From Nemania diffusa (Eukaryota; Ascomycota; Sordariomycetes; Xylariales; Xylariaceae), in assembly GCA_038501195.1 (NCBI GenBank), contig JBBPUQ010000007.1:3883501-3947500 (forward strand): DNA of 64,000 bases, given 5' to 3'. Below are positions 23,401-34,577 of this stretch, in pieces. How positions within the stretch are numbered: the first letter of the stretch is position 1; each line of letters starts with the position of its first letter. The translations under genes were made by a program, and so were the position numbers. Below the pieces are notes generated by a model that made no database searches, was not told the DNA's origin, and saw nothing but the letters and a program-made list of their open reading frames with translations.

Positions 23401-24128
23401 GATGAACAATTGTGTCGATAAATGCTTCAGACCGGATTGGCTCGTTCTCTAAAGTGGCCGGCATACAGACACGGAGCATGGCTGCGATACAAGTAGATAA
23501 TTAGCCTCTTGTGTCCGTTAATATTTTCCACTAAAAGCTTACTTCGCATTTCTTCCGCCGGGAATTTGAACCATGGCAATGTAGATGGCCACTCAAAGTA
23601 CAGGAAGGGTGGCTGTGGAGTACAGACCTCGATTTGGGTATCATGTATAAGTGTAGGTGATAAGCCTCGTTCTACAGAGAGAGATTAGTTAAGGTTAGGT
23701 AGAAACGTGGGTGGTAACTAACGTCGGTCAAGTTGGGCAAATATGTTCATATCTCGGTTACGATCTGTCTCCTTCTTGACTGTTTCCATCTTCATACGTT
23801 TGCCGCAGTATATCACCTCGCTATCTTTCCCCTCTCTTTTACGCTTGGTAATGTGGTGGTCGATGTAGACCCAAGTTTGCCGATCAATCTTCTTTTTGAA
23901 GTTCCACTTCTTCAGCTTATACTCCAATTGACTGGTTCTATATGATGTCAATATCTTGATATCATCAGTAGCGTGAGTTTAGAGTACCCACGTAACAGTA
24001 AAGCCGAGACTACCCAACTCGTCTATAAGGCTAGCAAGCGGCTTCTCATCCACGAAATACAAACGTCGGATCAGGGCCTTATGCTGAAGCCATTCCGCCT
24101 CACGTGGGTTTGGGTAGGACGAGTCCAT
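20486..24128 (-). CDS. Clr5-domain ankyrin-repeat protein
   Basis: Four exons: 24128-23992, 23937-23723, 23671-23543 and 23481-20486. Introns of 54, 51 and 61 nt (GTGGGT, GTTAGT, GTAAGC donors; AG acceptors; TAACTAAT-type branch in the second) all keep phase. Product 1158 aa. Residues about 11-65 form a Clr5 domain (EWLQHKALIRRLY, then SQLEYKLKKWNFKKK), followed by a basic stretch. A linker contains LSPT and a Trp/Phe-rich FEWPSTLPWFKFP. The last exon carries many ankyrin repeats, clearest as YGITPLHAAAARGHL, FLIAKGADVNAA, LLKAGADANES, CLVEAGADVNSP and YLLNHGAQVNAL. Clr5-ankyrin proteins are abundant and variable in filamentous fungi; role unknown. The open last exon of nearly 1000 codons without stops argues it is functional. 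Confidence 0.85.
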
Positions 24129-24393
24129 ATTTTGTAGGTAAAAAGTAAAATAGAAAGTGGGAATAGAATCCAGGAGCAAAAAATACGAGGGGCGATATAG
24201 AAATGAGGAAGATGAAAACTAGAAAGGAGAGGCGAAAGACGAGATTAAGTACCCCGAGGGAACCTTGGCGTGAAGAAAACGGCCACGCTCGTGCGTAGAA
24301 ATTGCACTTTCCTCATTTTGAGTGTCGCTCTGTGAATGGCTAGAGCCAGAATCTGAAAATCTCCAATGGATGATGTGAAGTACTGCATATGCA
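24129..24393. other. leader/promoter of Clr5-ankyrin gene
   Basis: Short region between the Clr5-ankyrin start and hAT element A1. The element sits about 265 bp upstream of the start codon and could influence its promoter. Confidence 0.35.
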
Positions 24394-25016
24394 CAGCGCT
24401 ACACACAGGCAAAGTAATACTTTGATTGACAGTCAATTAAGTGATCCAATCTAGCCAAAACAATTGGTTTTAAATTAATTGCATGTAAAGTAATAATATT
24501 TTATCTGACTTAGTACATAATAATTACTTTTGATTAATTTTTTTTATTTTTTAAAAAATACTTTTATTAATTTTTTTAAATAAACTAAATAACACTTTGT
24601 TTTTAATTTTATTTATTAAAAAATTTATTTAATTATTTATTTATATTAATTTAAAAAAATAAAAAGTTATTATTATTTTAAAAACTATTATAAACATTAA
24701 TAAATAATATTTATAATTTAATATAATTATAAAAACATTTTAATATTATAATTATAAATTTTTTTAATAATTTTATAAAATTAATTTAATTTTTAAAAAT
24801 TTTAAAATTTATATTTAATTACTTTATTTAAATTTTTAAAATTTACTTATAATTTATATATTTTATATATATTGTTTAAATTATTTAATTAATTAACTTA
24901 ATTAAGTTAAATAATAAATATCGTTAAATTAGTTAAACAAGCGTTTTTTACGATCAATTTAGGTAAAACAAGTTAAGAGGCTATTACTTGACTGACTTTA
25001 TCTGTGGGTAGCGCTG
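24394..25016. mobile_element. hAT-type MITE, family A copy 1
   Basis: A 623-bp element beginning CAGCGCTACACACAGGCAAAGTAATA and ending with the inverted TAAAGTCAGTCAAGTAATAGCC...GGGTAGCGCTG end. The interior is nearly pure A+T with no coding capacity. Flanking octamers (CATATGCA and CATATTAT) match at 5 of 8 positions, a decayed target duplication. Its ends match copies at 25808, 40386 and 46652. Confidence 0.78.
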
Positions 25017-25807
25017 CATATTATCCACCTCCTATGGTTCTTAGCTCGTAATAGCAACGCTACTGGCCACAACCAGATTCCGAACGCCCCACCTAGTACA
25101 GCGCTTATTTGGGAAACAATCGGTTTGATGCATCTGCTAACTCATATGCCAATTCGCTAGATGCTGAACTAGAGTTATGGGGCATACGTTGACATTGGAG
25201 GTGGCTTCACCTTTAGACTTATGCGTAAATTGCTAAGGCTTTGGATAACTTCACTAACCAAACACGGGGGTACGATAGAAGGGCTTCTATTATGCTGCTG
25301 GCTGGATCCTAAATAAATTCCCTAATCTGCTCTGAGCTATACAGCTATAGTAATCCAAACTGGCTACAAAGTATAAATCGTGTAGAAACTTGAATATTAT
25401 ACCTTAATAGTTAAGGGATTAATACCAGACCTTTTGTAAAATCTACGCACACGATTCTATTCACCTTACTCCCCCAAACGATGCCAAGAATAACTGGAGT
25501 CCTTGATGCAAAAGAGTCATTTATTGGGCGAAGGAAACAAGGCATAAAAATAGAGCTTAGGAACAGCAACGACGAATGGTTGGTTGCTGGATGGGCAGTC
25601 GTTGTATCTAACATAACACCTAGCTAAGGCATTCTAATAGCCTCTGGAGACGGATGGCAAGCCACTTGCCTAGCCACAGGCTTGTGGCTGTGCCACAAGC
25701 TATAGCTAGACCACTTTTTCAGTATTAGGCTTCTAGACCTCCTTTCCAGCCACCTACCCTCCCTAGGAACCAGCCGAAGGCTGGTTTACTTGAATGACTC
25801 CCTTCGG
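25017..25807. other. intergenic with small hairpins
   Basis: No gene is seen. Short hairpins lie at about 25768-25787 (AACCAGCC-GAA-GGCTGGTT) and 25798-25810 (CTCCC-TTC-GGGAG). Confidence 0.45.
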
Positions 25808-26566
25808 GAGCGCTCAACACAATCAAAACAAGTCAAATAAACGTCTTTTGACTTGTTTTGCCTTGATTGATCGCAAAAAACGCTTATTTGACTTATTTAG
25901 TCGAATCTGTTGTTTGATTTAAGCAGTTATTTGATCAAACAAACCAAATAAACCAACCAGGCGCGTTAGTTAGGGTTAGAGCCCTCGATCTTTTGTATTA
26001 CTTCTTATAAACCGCTTAAGTTACTTCGTAAAGAGGGTCGGAAGGTCGGAAAGTCGAAGGATTATAAGGTCGAAAAAGATCGTGAGGTTAAAAAACGTCG
26101 TAAAATTACTGTAAAAAAGTAGGTGTAGTACTTAGGTAGGTAGTAGTAGTAGGTAAAATAGTAGGTAGAGTGGTAGGTAGGGTGGTAGGTAGAGTGGTAG
26201 GAAGTAGGTTGGTAGGTAAGGTGGTAGAAAGTAGGGTAGTAAGTAGGTAGGTGTGTGGCTAAGCAAGTGGCTAGGTAGGTAAATGAGCCTATTAGGTAGG
26301 AAAGGGGTCCGATTGGTGGATTAATGTGGGCCTTGAAACAGACTGCGACCTAGGTAAGGAAGTATTACACCTTTTGTATAGCTTTTTTTTACCAAAAAAT
26401 AAATAAAAATAAAATAAAGAAATTATTTGAAAATAACTAGCAAACACAGGTAAAATATGAAATCTTTGATTTGCCTGGCAATAAATTCAAACCCTTTATT
26501 TGTGCCTTGGTTAGTCAAGTAATCTGTCAAGCAGTCAAAGTATTGTTTTACCTGTGTTCAGCGCTG
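25808..26566. mobile_element. hAT-type MITE, family A copy 2 (inverted)
   Basis: A 759-bp copy in opposite orientation. Its right end (26566 back to about 26460) reads as the complement of CAGCGCTGAACACAGGTAAAACAATACTTTGACTGCTTGACAG, closely matching the left end of the copy at 46652. Its left end shares AAAACAAGTCAAATAAACG and TTGATCGCAAAAAACGC with that copy's right end. An internal GTAGG tandem tract runs 26120-26280. No target duplication could be found. Confidence 0.72.
26120..26285. repeat. GTAGGTAGG-type tandem tract
   Basis: An irregular GTAG/GTAGGTAG/GGTGGTAGG array inside hAT copy 2. The complementary CTAC/CTACCTAC array occurs in hAT copy 3 at about 41400-41660, so it is an ancestral part of the element. 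Confidence 0.7.
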
Positions 26567-26895
26567 AGTCACGGTGCACTTGAAGGGATAGCATGACGTC
26601 TTTTACTAGCTAAATTAATGTTTTAGCCACGCTATGAAAACGCACTCCCTCATAGCTAGAGTCCTAGACACAAACATTTGTCTCAGGCAGTTATACACGC
26701 TGTAGTGTCGCGCTCTTCATTGCTTTCCTCACGCGCACACATTCTCACTTCACCTCAAATCATAATCGCAAAAAGAGCTAAGTAGACCAAAGAGGCCATT
26801 GAGAAACTATCCGTTGGATGATGTTGTACAAATTTCCCTGTATCACTTGAAACTGAAAAAAAAACCCCCCGATTATATAGGTAGAGTATGAAATC
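26567..26895. other. intergenic, no gene seen
   Basis: Lies downstream of the rhodopsin-domain gene (minus strand). A homopolymer patch AAAAAAAACCCCCC is at about 26856-26869. Confidence 0.4.
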
Positions 26896-28326
26896 TCAGA
26901 CTTCCGTCGTGATTGCCCTGTTCGAGTCCCGGCTCGTGCTGATCTTGGTCAGCTGCAAGCTGTCCGTCTCCATTTCTCTGTCGTACAGGTTGTTATTTAG
27001 CTTCCGTGAATATAGCTCTGTTTGCGAGCTTTCGGTGCCGCTATCTACACTCGAGGCGCTAGCTTTAGTAGATCGTAGGAGGCGATCAACTGAGCTTCCG
27101 GCTTGCTTCACGAGATAGACAACGGGCTTCGGGGTAGCAGGTGCAGTGAAGACCAGAATACCTGCTGTCACCTCCGCAATACACAAAATCGACTGCGGAG
27201 ATAGCAGGTATGTATAATCGTTGCTAGTGACATAGGCAACGCCAAATACTATGCGGAGTATGGCGCTAGTGCAGGCTCTATTGGTATAGGTATATTCTTA
27301 GCTATTACTCATTCCCCGGCACACCAAAATGTTTGGTTAACTTTGAGTATCACGCGGGCTATTTGGGGATCTTGACAGGAAGATAGGAGCATGCAAAGAA
27401 ACGTACCCGAGACCGACGATGAACACGGCAGAGACACCGATACGCTTCCTGCGCGGCATGTTTAGTCTCCAAATAGTCACCTGCGGGAGCAGAAGAATGG
27501 CAAGGTCGAAGAGAAGATTGATTAGGGCCGAAGTTAGCGACAAGGCGGGTCCATCGTATACGCATCTGCCACCAGGGATTGTCTTGTCCCAGTAGAACGC
27601 CCGCGGTCTACATGATGTTACCTCCAGGCTGATATTAATCGTATAGTATATCGCGTTGAGGATGGCTAGGATGTAGCACGTCAAGCGAAAGGCGCGACGG
27701 CTGCCCCGTCCAAAGATACGCGCCCACTCAAGCAATATGGCCGATTTGACAAAGATCATGCTAGCCAGGTACATCTGCGTTCCAAGAAACAGATTCTGCA
27801 ACCAGCGGAGCAAAGCATTAGCTGGTAAATTATCCTTTCTGATCACTTGGAGCCGCTCACGTAATAGAACCATGATTGGTCCTTGAGACGGAAATCCCAA
27901 CCATGGACGAAGAATCCTGAGGTCAGAGCGACGCGATAGCAGAATATGCAGCCGGCAGTATAGGTGCCCTGGTAATCAAGAGAGATGTATCAGCATTTTT
28001 GTGTCGACAATCTTTGGCTTTCGGGCCCTTACTATTCCCGGTAAAATCACATCTGTGAGATGAAGATCAGAAGAAGTACAGTTAGAAATTATATTCGTAG
28101 GACCAGAGTCTCTGACTCATCTAAAATCGCATCACATACAGTCTCCAAGGTTAGGCTTGTTCTTCGGGTAAATTGTCTTGGCATAGAGACGGAGGAGTAT
28201 GAATATGAGGGCAATAGAGAGGAAGAATGAAGTAAGACCTATGACCAAGGCGTTCCCATTTGGGGGATTATCAAGGTTAGATTCGACTCCATCAGGAGGT
28301 GGGAGAACTGGTCCGTCGAGATCCAT
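26896..28326 (-). CDS. seven-TM rhodopsin-domain (PTH11-like) membrane protein
   Basis: Five exons: 28326-28140, 28052-28033 (20 nt), 27968-27861, 27795-27407 and 27277-26896. Introns of 87, 64, 65 and 129 nt use GTATGT, GTAAGG, GTGAGC and GTACGT donors; every phase closes. Product 361 aa. It fits the fungal rhodopsin-domain family: an N-terminal extracellular stretch, TM1 ALVIGLTSFFLSIALIFILL followed by RLYAKTIYP, a CIFCYRVALTSGFF region, LGTQMYLASMIFVKSAILL, the conserved CRPRAFYWDKTIPGGRC loop, and VGLGACTSAILRIVF in the last TM. The tail is Ser/Thr-rich and polar (about 90 residues). Related PTH11-type proteins are plasma-membrane receptors or sensors; ligand unknown. Confidence 0.84.
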
Positions 28327-28857
28327 AGGTAATCCAAATTGGCCGGGCGGTTATTGAGCATAGCTCTGTTGAGCTTGTTGGATCGAAAATAAGATCAAGT
28401 TTTCATCACAGGTCGCCGAGAAACCAAACGAGAGATGGGCGACGCAGGTTTACTACCTATTTACTTTTAGTGGCGTACGCATCTGGGTAGAGAGAAGGGA
28501 ACTAATTCCGCGCGAAGATATTAATAGCTATCAGTGACCAAGGTTTCAGGTTACTAATGCGCTACAACATGGTCAAATAGGATCAGTCATACGTGGTATA
28601 TGTACTTTGCATGTACCCGCCTTAACCAAGGTCCGAGGCGCATGTTACAGTAACGTCGGGCGACAAAAGTGAATTGGAAACAAAGGGCGGTGTATATAAC
28701 AACATTTGTACGAATGCCAGTACCATCCCTTCCACCAGCATCATCTTATCTTACATGCCTCGCCATATTCGCCAATTTTTGAAATTCCTTTCGGCAAGCG
28801 ACTTGCCACCCCCCAGATAACAACAAGATTGATCATTCTGCTTAGGTGCTCGAGATC
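28327..28857. promoter_or_regulatory. divergent promoter region
   Basis: 531 bp between the divergent rhodopsin-domain gene and the GST gene. TATATAAC at about 28693 is a TATA-like candidate for the GST. No other sites recognised. Confidence 0.4.
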
Positions 28858-29748
28858 ATGGCCACGTCACACTCTACGAACGAAGCTCCTTACGAGCTCA
28901 TCTACTGGCCTGTTATCCCCGGTCGGGGTGAGCACATCCGTCTCTGCTTCGTCGAGGCCAACGTTACCTACTCCGACACGGCCTTTACAGAAGGTGGCAT
29001 GGACGTGCTCCAGGCGTACATCAGCGAGAGCAATACAGGCAACGAGCTCAACCCCCCTCCTTTCGCAACCCCCATCCTAAAACACGGCGACCTCGTCATC
29101 TCGCAAACGCCCAATATCCTTCAATATCTCGGACCAAAACTCGGCTTAGCCGCGAACGGAAATGACGATATCTTCAGGATCAACGCCCTTGCCTTGACCG
29201 CATTAGACGGGTTCAGTAACGAAGTCCACAACTGCCATCACCCCATCGCCATTGACCTCCATTACGAAGATCAGAAAGAGGAATGTTTGCGCCGTGTAAA
29301 GGATTGGGTCAAGAATCGGCTCCCCAAGTATCTCGGCTACTTTGAGCGAGTCCTCAGCGGAAAGGCGAGCAAAGACGGCCTATGGTTGTACGGCGGCGTC
29401 CTGACTTGGGCCGATTTAGTCTTGTTCCAAGTAGGCCCACATGCCCTTATTGCCCCTCCCCCCAAGCCCCTCTGAATCAGACCCTACGCTCCCTACCGTT
29501 GATTTGAAATGCTGCTAACAATGAACGCCTCGTGCTCGCAGACTCTTGATGGTACTACCTACTTCTTTCGCAAAGCTATTGCGGCTGCGAGGAATTCGGG
29601 CAAATACAACCGTGTCTTCAAGCACTATGAGGCAGTGAAGACACGGCCGCGCATTGCTGAGTACCTCGCTAGTGATCGGCGTCAGACATATTCGAACTAT
29701 GGCGTCTATCGCTACTATGAGGAACTAGATGTAGTGGCTGAAGAATAA
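28858..29748 (+). CDS. glutathione S-transferase-like protein
   Basis: Two exons, 28858-29430 and 29542-29748. The 111-nt intron has donor GTAGGC, a GCTAAC branch and acceptor GCAG in phase 0; product 259 aa. The N-terminal thioredoxin-like domain starts YELIYWPVIPGRGEHIRL (Tyr near the start and GRGEHIRL typical of sigma/alpha-like GSTs). The helical C-terminal domain includes LTWADLVLFQ, the usual conserved N-capping Asp region. Expected to conjugate glutathione to electrophiles in the cytosol; substrate unknown. It neighbours an MFS transporter, a pairing common in detoxification, but the two are 2.7 kb apart. Confidence 0.88.
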
Positions 29749-30517
29749 GTAGAAAACAAGCATAGTGCTCCTCTGAAAAATGATTACTTATATTAGCATT
29801 TACAAAAATATTTAGTTTCTTAACCTAAATATGCCAGCAGAAGATGATATATTTAGGTATTGAAACAATAGTACGAAGTTAGCGCGAACATATATCGTTA
29901 CTTATACGATGCTGCGTAACTGCGTCGTACTTTCTATTACGGTTACAAACCCGTTAGCCTTTGGCGAGCCTAAATTACTCCGCCCTGTATAAACGATTAC
30001 CGTGCATCATGCTCCTTTTTTACCCTAGTGTTGAGTATTCGAATTTGTGCGAGAGCATTGTCTGCGGGTGTATCTTTTGAGAATGTAGGACTGAAAGTGG
30101 ATAATACAGGGTTTCTGCATCGGTGCATTGTGAACCCAGGTAAATCAGAGACGATAGACCAAAAAGATAACGAAGTTCAACTATATAAGAGTAGCATATA
30201 TTTGCTTTTTACTTTACTTAAGCGACTTAATTATTAAAAAAGATAGTCAGCTAATGTAGACTTTCGTAATCTAAGGGGGTGTGTTATAGAGTACTATTAT
30301 ATATATCACTACTTGTACTATACACAGCAGAAGCCTCGTTTTTTCCGCTATAGAACCAACATTTATTGTCAATGATAATCACAAGAAACATACATTTGTG
30401 TAAAATATATATTTTAAGCTTTCAATACTAAATGTTTATAACCCATCGTGAAAGCATTCGTCATAGTGTTCCAAGATCCTTTACTTAGCTCTCACAATAT
30501 CTCCTAAGCTAGGAAAC
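29749..30517. other. intergenic, no gene seen
   Basis: Moderately AT-rich; an open frame at 30028-30237 has no features. Confidence 0.4.
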
Positions 30518-30973
30518 GTGACACCACCACGGCGCTGGTCGCCCCTAGACATTGCTGAGGATTACCTGTACCGCTCCGCCGTGAACCAGATCAACATGGT
30601 CCCCACGCTCTCGGGATTAATGGGCTTCCCGATACCGTCAACAAATGCAGGCATCTTCATACCCGATAATATGCTTTCCGCCTTTGGAGATGATGTGAAA
30701 GCTGTGGAGTTCCTGTTGGAGAACGCTAAACAGATACACAGAGCTCTTAGACTTTCGACAAAGTCATCAAATAAAGCGATAGTTTTAGACGATGATAAGT
30801 ATTCTACAGTACGTCGCGACGACTTAGGTCGATCAGATGATCTATGGGAAGCCGTGCTATTACTAGCTGAGACGGCCTGTATTTACATATGGGGCCACGA
30901 AGACCTCTGGAATATCTACGCCCCCAAGTTTATCAGCGTTCCTATGGGTGTTATTCCACCAGTTGATAGTTAA
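30518..30973 (+). CDS. hypothetical protein, possibly partial
   Basis: An open frame of 151 codons with a GTG first codon, so the true start is unknown and an upstream exon may be missing. Translation includes FLLENAKQIHRAL and LLLAETACIYIWGHEDLW. I recognise no domain. Codon quality looks gene-like but the open frame stands alone between AT-rich flanks; it may be a 3' fragment of a larger gene. Confidence 0.3.
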   Translation: MTPPRRWSPLDIAEDYLYRSAVNQINMVPTLSGLMGFPIPSTNAGIFIPDNMLSAFGDDVKAVEFLLENAKQIHRALRLSTKSSNKAIVLDDDKYSTVRRDDLGRSDDLWEAVLLLAETACIYIWGHEDLWNIYAPKFISVPMGVIPPVDS

Positions 30974-32429
30974 TGGCACGGGCTGTTCAATCATCTGGTT
31001 CCTTGTTGGGAACTGAATCATGAGGTGTGGGAATAGATTAGGGGAGAGAGGGCTGCTAAAATCCCCCTGTAAGAAAAAAGGGAGACAGTACCTACAGGAC
31101 TGGGGATTCTACGGCGACGCTAGGGTTTACATAGAAATAATTACGTTAGTTTACATTCCTTAGATCTTCTCCCGACGTCGAGCCTCCCGTAATCGCTTCT
31201 ACGTCCTTCGAATGAAGATGCCGTTAGCCACCGATCGTTTGCGATTACCTAGTTTAGGTATTCGTCATCCAGCTGGGCAAAGAGATAGTATGGCATAGCC
31301 CAGAGGGATATTTACAGTAGGTAGACTAGGTCTTCCGTAGGCCGCTACGGTAAGGTCCCTGGATGCCACGCTAAAATCACTCTAGCGCGCTACCGGCTCC
31401 CCAGGGTCCCTTGTCGCCGCTGCCTTTTCGGCTCCGCGACTTTTATCCCTTTGGGTGCCTTTTCGGCACCAGTACGTACATGTATTAGATTAACCCAATC
31501 AGATGTTTCTTTAAGCATCATATTTTTCCCCGATTGGTGCATCTGAGTCCGCTTTTCCGCTTTTCCTGTACTGGTGCCGAAAAGGCACCCAAAGGGATAT
31601 AGGGTTGTTGTAGCCAATAAAATCAAAAAGTTTTAAAGTACATCTATTCTCACCTAATCTTGCCTGTGCCAGATGTCACTACAATTCTTATTATACAAAG
31701 TGCTATGTCACATCTATGATCTAAGCCTCCAAACCACTAAGACATGGTCCTTTGTCAAAAAGGTACAAGATACCAAGATGTCGTATCTTGGTACTAGGCA
31801 GGCTGATATTAGGAGGTCTTGTGACGTAGTCGTGACATGCTACACCGTACTGCTTAAACGTGTCTGTATTTACCACCTTTTCCACAAAGTTATAAAGCAT
31901 TATTTTTAACGCAAAATCTTAATTAAACATGATTTTAAAATGAAATAAACAGCACACTTTTATTTTAATAGCTTAATGTAAAAGTGTTAAAAAATAAGTG
32001 ATAAAATTGCTGGTGTATAATAATGTTACTTATTTTATCAAGGGTAATGTGGGGGGTCGGAGGTCACGGAGCTGAAAAGGCATTCAAAGGGATAGCTAGC
32101 TGCAAAGGACTACCTATATGTAGCTATATAAAGAAAAGTGACCATGTCATGTATCGTTTCTCCACTACTCCCATCTTCACTAAGATATTTCCGCCTAGAT
32201 TCTACAAGCAGCGGCTTTAACTTTACCAGGGAGCGAAGTTCCGTGGAGTCTATCACGATAGCCCAGAGGCCAGGGCGTGACAGTTGAGTTGTGAATAATA
32301 AGGAACATCTTATGCCCCTACTACGCACCTGCTCGAAAGCCGTCTCTCTTCCCCAACCTAGAATTGGAATAGTTGTGGGTGTGTTCATCGTCAGCTCGCA
32401 TACCGAGATTATCATCCGAGCTGTAGACC
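30974..32429. other. intergenic with small inverted-repeat element
   Basis: No gene is seen. Holds the TA-flanked 32-bp-TIR element at 31444-31599 and a diverged copy of its end at about 32073-32093. Confidence 0.5.
31444..31599. mobile_element. 156-bp Tc1/mariner-like MITE
   Basis: Perfect 32-bp inverted ends: TATCCCTTTGGGTGCCTTTT continuing CGGCACCAGTAC at 31444-31475, with the exact complement at 31568-31599. The outermost TA at each end fits a TA target duplication, as in the Tc1/mariner/pogo group. Too short to code for transposase. A near-match of the end, GAAAAGGCATTCAAAGGGATA, occurs at 32073-32093. Confidence 0.75.
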
Positions 32430-34577
32430 ATGGCGACCGAGACGAGCATAGAAACAATCACTGCGCTTCAAAATGCCGTCATCGCACCTAGCCAACCATC
32501 TAGCCGGGGCTCCAACGACGGTCTAGCGTCAGCAACGCTGGCGTCGTCGTCACAAGGCGGCGGCGGCGGCGGCGGCGAGGCCGAAGACAACGAAGCGCCG
32601 ACCGACGGAAAGCCCTCCGCCGCGCGGACGGCCCTTGTCATGCTGCCTCTCTGCCTCTCGACACTGCTCTCCGCACTCGACATTACCATCGTCATACCTG
32701 CCGTCCCCACCATTGTTGCCTCCCTCGGCTCCGTCGCCGGCTACATCTGGATCGGCAGCGCTTACATTCTCGCCAGCACGGCCACCACCCCTCTCTGGGG
32801 TACCGTCGCTGATATCTGGGGACGCAAGCCCATCATACTCGTAGCCATCGCCATCTTCCTTGGCGGGAGCTTACTATGCGCCTTGGCACCTAATATAAAC
32901 GCTTTGATTGCTGGCCGCACGGTCCAGGGCTTAGGGTCAGTCACCGCACCGCTTTGGGGATGGGAGATGCGTATGGCATTGCCCGTAACGTAGTTACTCA
33001 CACCTCTGTAGGGCTGCCGGCATGGGCACTATGGTCAATGTCATCATCTGCGATTTTTTCTCAGTAAGGGACCGCGGTCTCTATCTAGGTTTCACATCCC
33101 TGGCCCACGCCCTGGGAAGTGCCATCGGGCCCCTTGTTGGTGGCGCCTTGACAGAAAAGGCCGAGTTAGTTCAACCCCTAGAGTCTGAGTGTTCTGTCCC
33201 TAGTTCTAACGGTTCGGCATTGTTCAAGTTGGAGATGGTGTTTCTGGATCAATTGTGAGTCTTATGGATGGACAGCGTCGCACCTTGCCTCTTAAAACAC
33301 AATACTGACATTGATGGCTCCGTCCGTGTTAGTGCCGATAGGTGGCACTACCTTGATCATACTCCTCTTCTTCTTGAAGGTATCCAGCCCAGGTACACCT
33401 ATCGTCGCCGGGCTTAAGAAGATCGATTGGGCGGGTGGCTCTCTTGTTGTAGGCTCAGTCTTGATGGTACTATTAGCCCTGGACTTTGGTGACGTTGTCT
33501 TCCCGTGGTCCTCCGCCACTATCATTAGCCTTATAGTTTTTGGCGTCGTCGCTGGGGCGTTGTTTCTCGTGAACGAGTGGAAGTTTGCCAAAGAGCCCAT
33601 CATCCCGCTCCACCTCTTCTCTAGTAAGTCTGCGGTTGCTGCGTACGGCGTGTATGTCTTCAACTTTTACGTCTTCATCGGAATGTTGTACTATTTGCCA
33701 CTATACTCGCAAGCCGTACTTGGCGCTAATGCTCTGGTCTCGGGCATTTATATCCTTCCTCTAATTGTGGCAAGCTCACTCGCAGCCGCTTTTGTCGGCT
33801 TCTTCATCCAGAAGACAGGGAGATATCTTGGCATCATGTACATTGGACAGTTTCTAAGCATCCTAGGAGTTGGACTTTTCCTTTATCTCCCATTCGAAAG
33901 GAGTCTTGCTCGGCTCTTCATCTTCGAGATCTTGTAAGGTTTTCCTCCTGTAAACCAGGTAGTTACTAATATGATTCGCACGCAGGGTCGGGGTAGGTGG
34001 TGGGATGAACATCGAACCGCCTCTTATTGCAGTACAGGCTATCAATTCTGCCCGGGACACCGCAGCTGTCGTGTCTAGTATGAATTTCGCGCGCTCTATC
34101 GCCATCGCCATTTCCATCGTCGTCGGTGGAGTTATTTTCCAGAATGAGATGACGGCCGCTAATCCGACGCTCGTAACTCAAATTGGTGCTGAATTGGCTC
34201 AGCAGTTCAATGGGGACCAGGCTGCGGCTAAAGTGGAAGCTATTAATGAGCTACCAGGTTCACAACAGGGCGTGGTACGACAAGCGTACTTTCACTCCCT
34301 CAGGGATGTGTGGATCATGGTGCGTGCAGTATTATTACCTACCTTATCACTACGATGCATTAGATTCATACTAAATTTGCCTGTTTACAAACAGTATGTG
34401 GCGTTCGCAGGTTTATCATTGCTCTTCAACGTATTTGTACGCGCACACCATCTCAGCACCGAGAATAATGGGGCTGTGTTGGGTGCTGATCGAGAGAAGC
34501 CAGTCGGTCCTGATGGCAACGTGGAGCTTGAAGAGTCACAGGGACAACGATTACCGGGCACAAGATCTACATCATGA
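32430..34577 (+). CDS. MFS drug:H+ antiporter, DHA2 type
   Basis: Six exons: 32430-32935, 33012-33164, 33229-33254 (26 nt), 33333-33933, 33986-34319 and 34395-34577. Introns of 76, 64, 78, 52 and 75 nt close every phase; product 600 aa. A polar N-terminus with a poly-Gly run (encoded by GGC repeats) precedes the membrane domain. TM1 has LSALDITIVIPAVPTIV, the D-x-T-I-V-x-x-A/P pattern of DHA2 proteins. Motif A-like GTVADIWGRKP follows, then GRTVQGLG, and WRWCFWINLPIG, the family's conserved TM5-6 signature, is created by the micro-exon. Length and motifs fit a 14-TM exporter for toxic compounds or secondary metabolites. Substrate unknown. Confidence 0.92.

Noticed and set aside
24245..24436. 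Reverse frame across the left end of hAT copy 1, considered as transposase
   Set aside because: It simply reads through the terminal repeat; a comparable frame crosses the same end at 40198-40428.
26922..26936. tRNA-like TTCGAGTCCC near 26.9 kb
   Set aside because: Lies inside the last exon of the rhodopsin-domain gene and has no tRNA structure around it.
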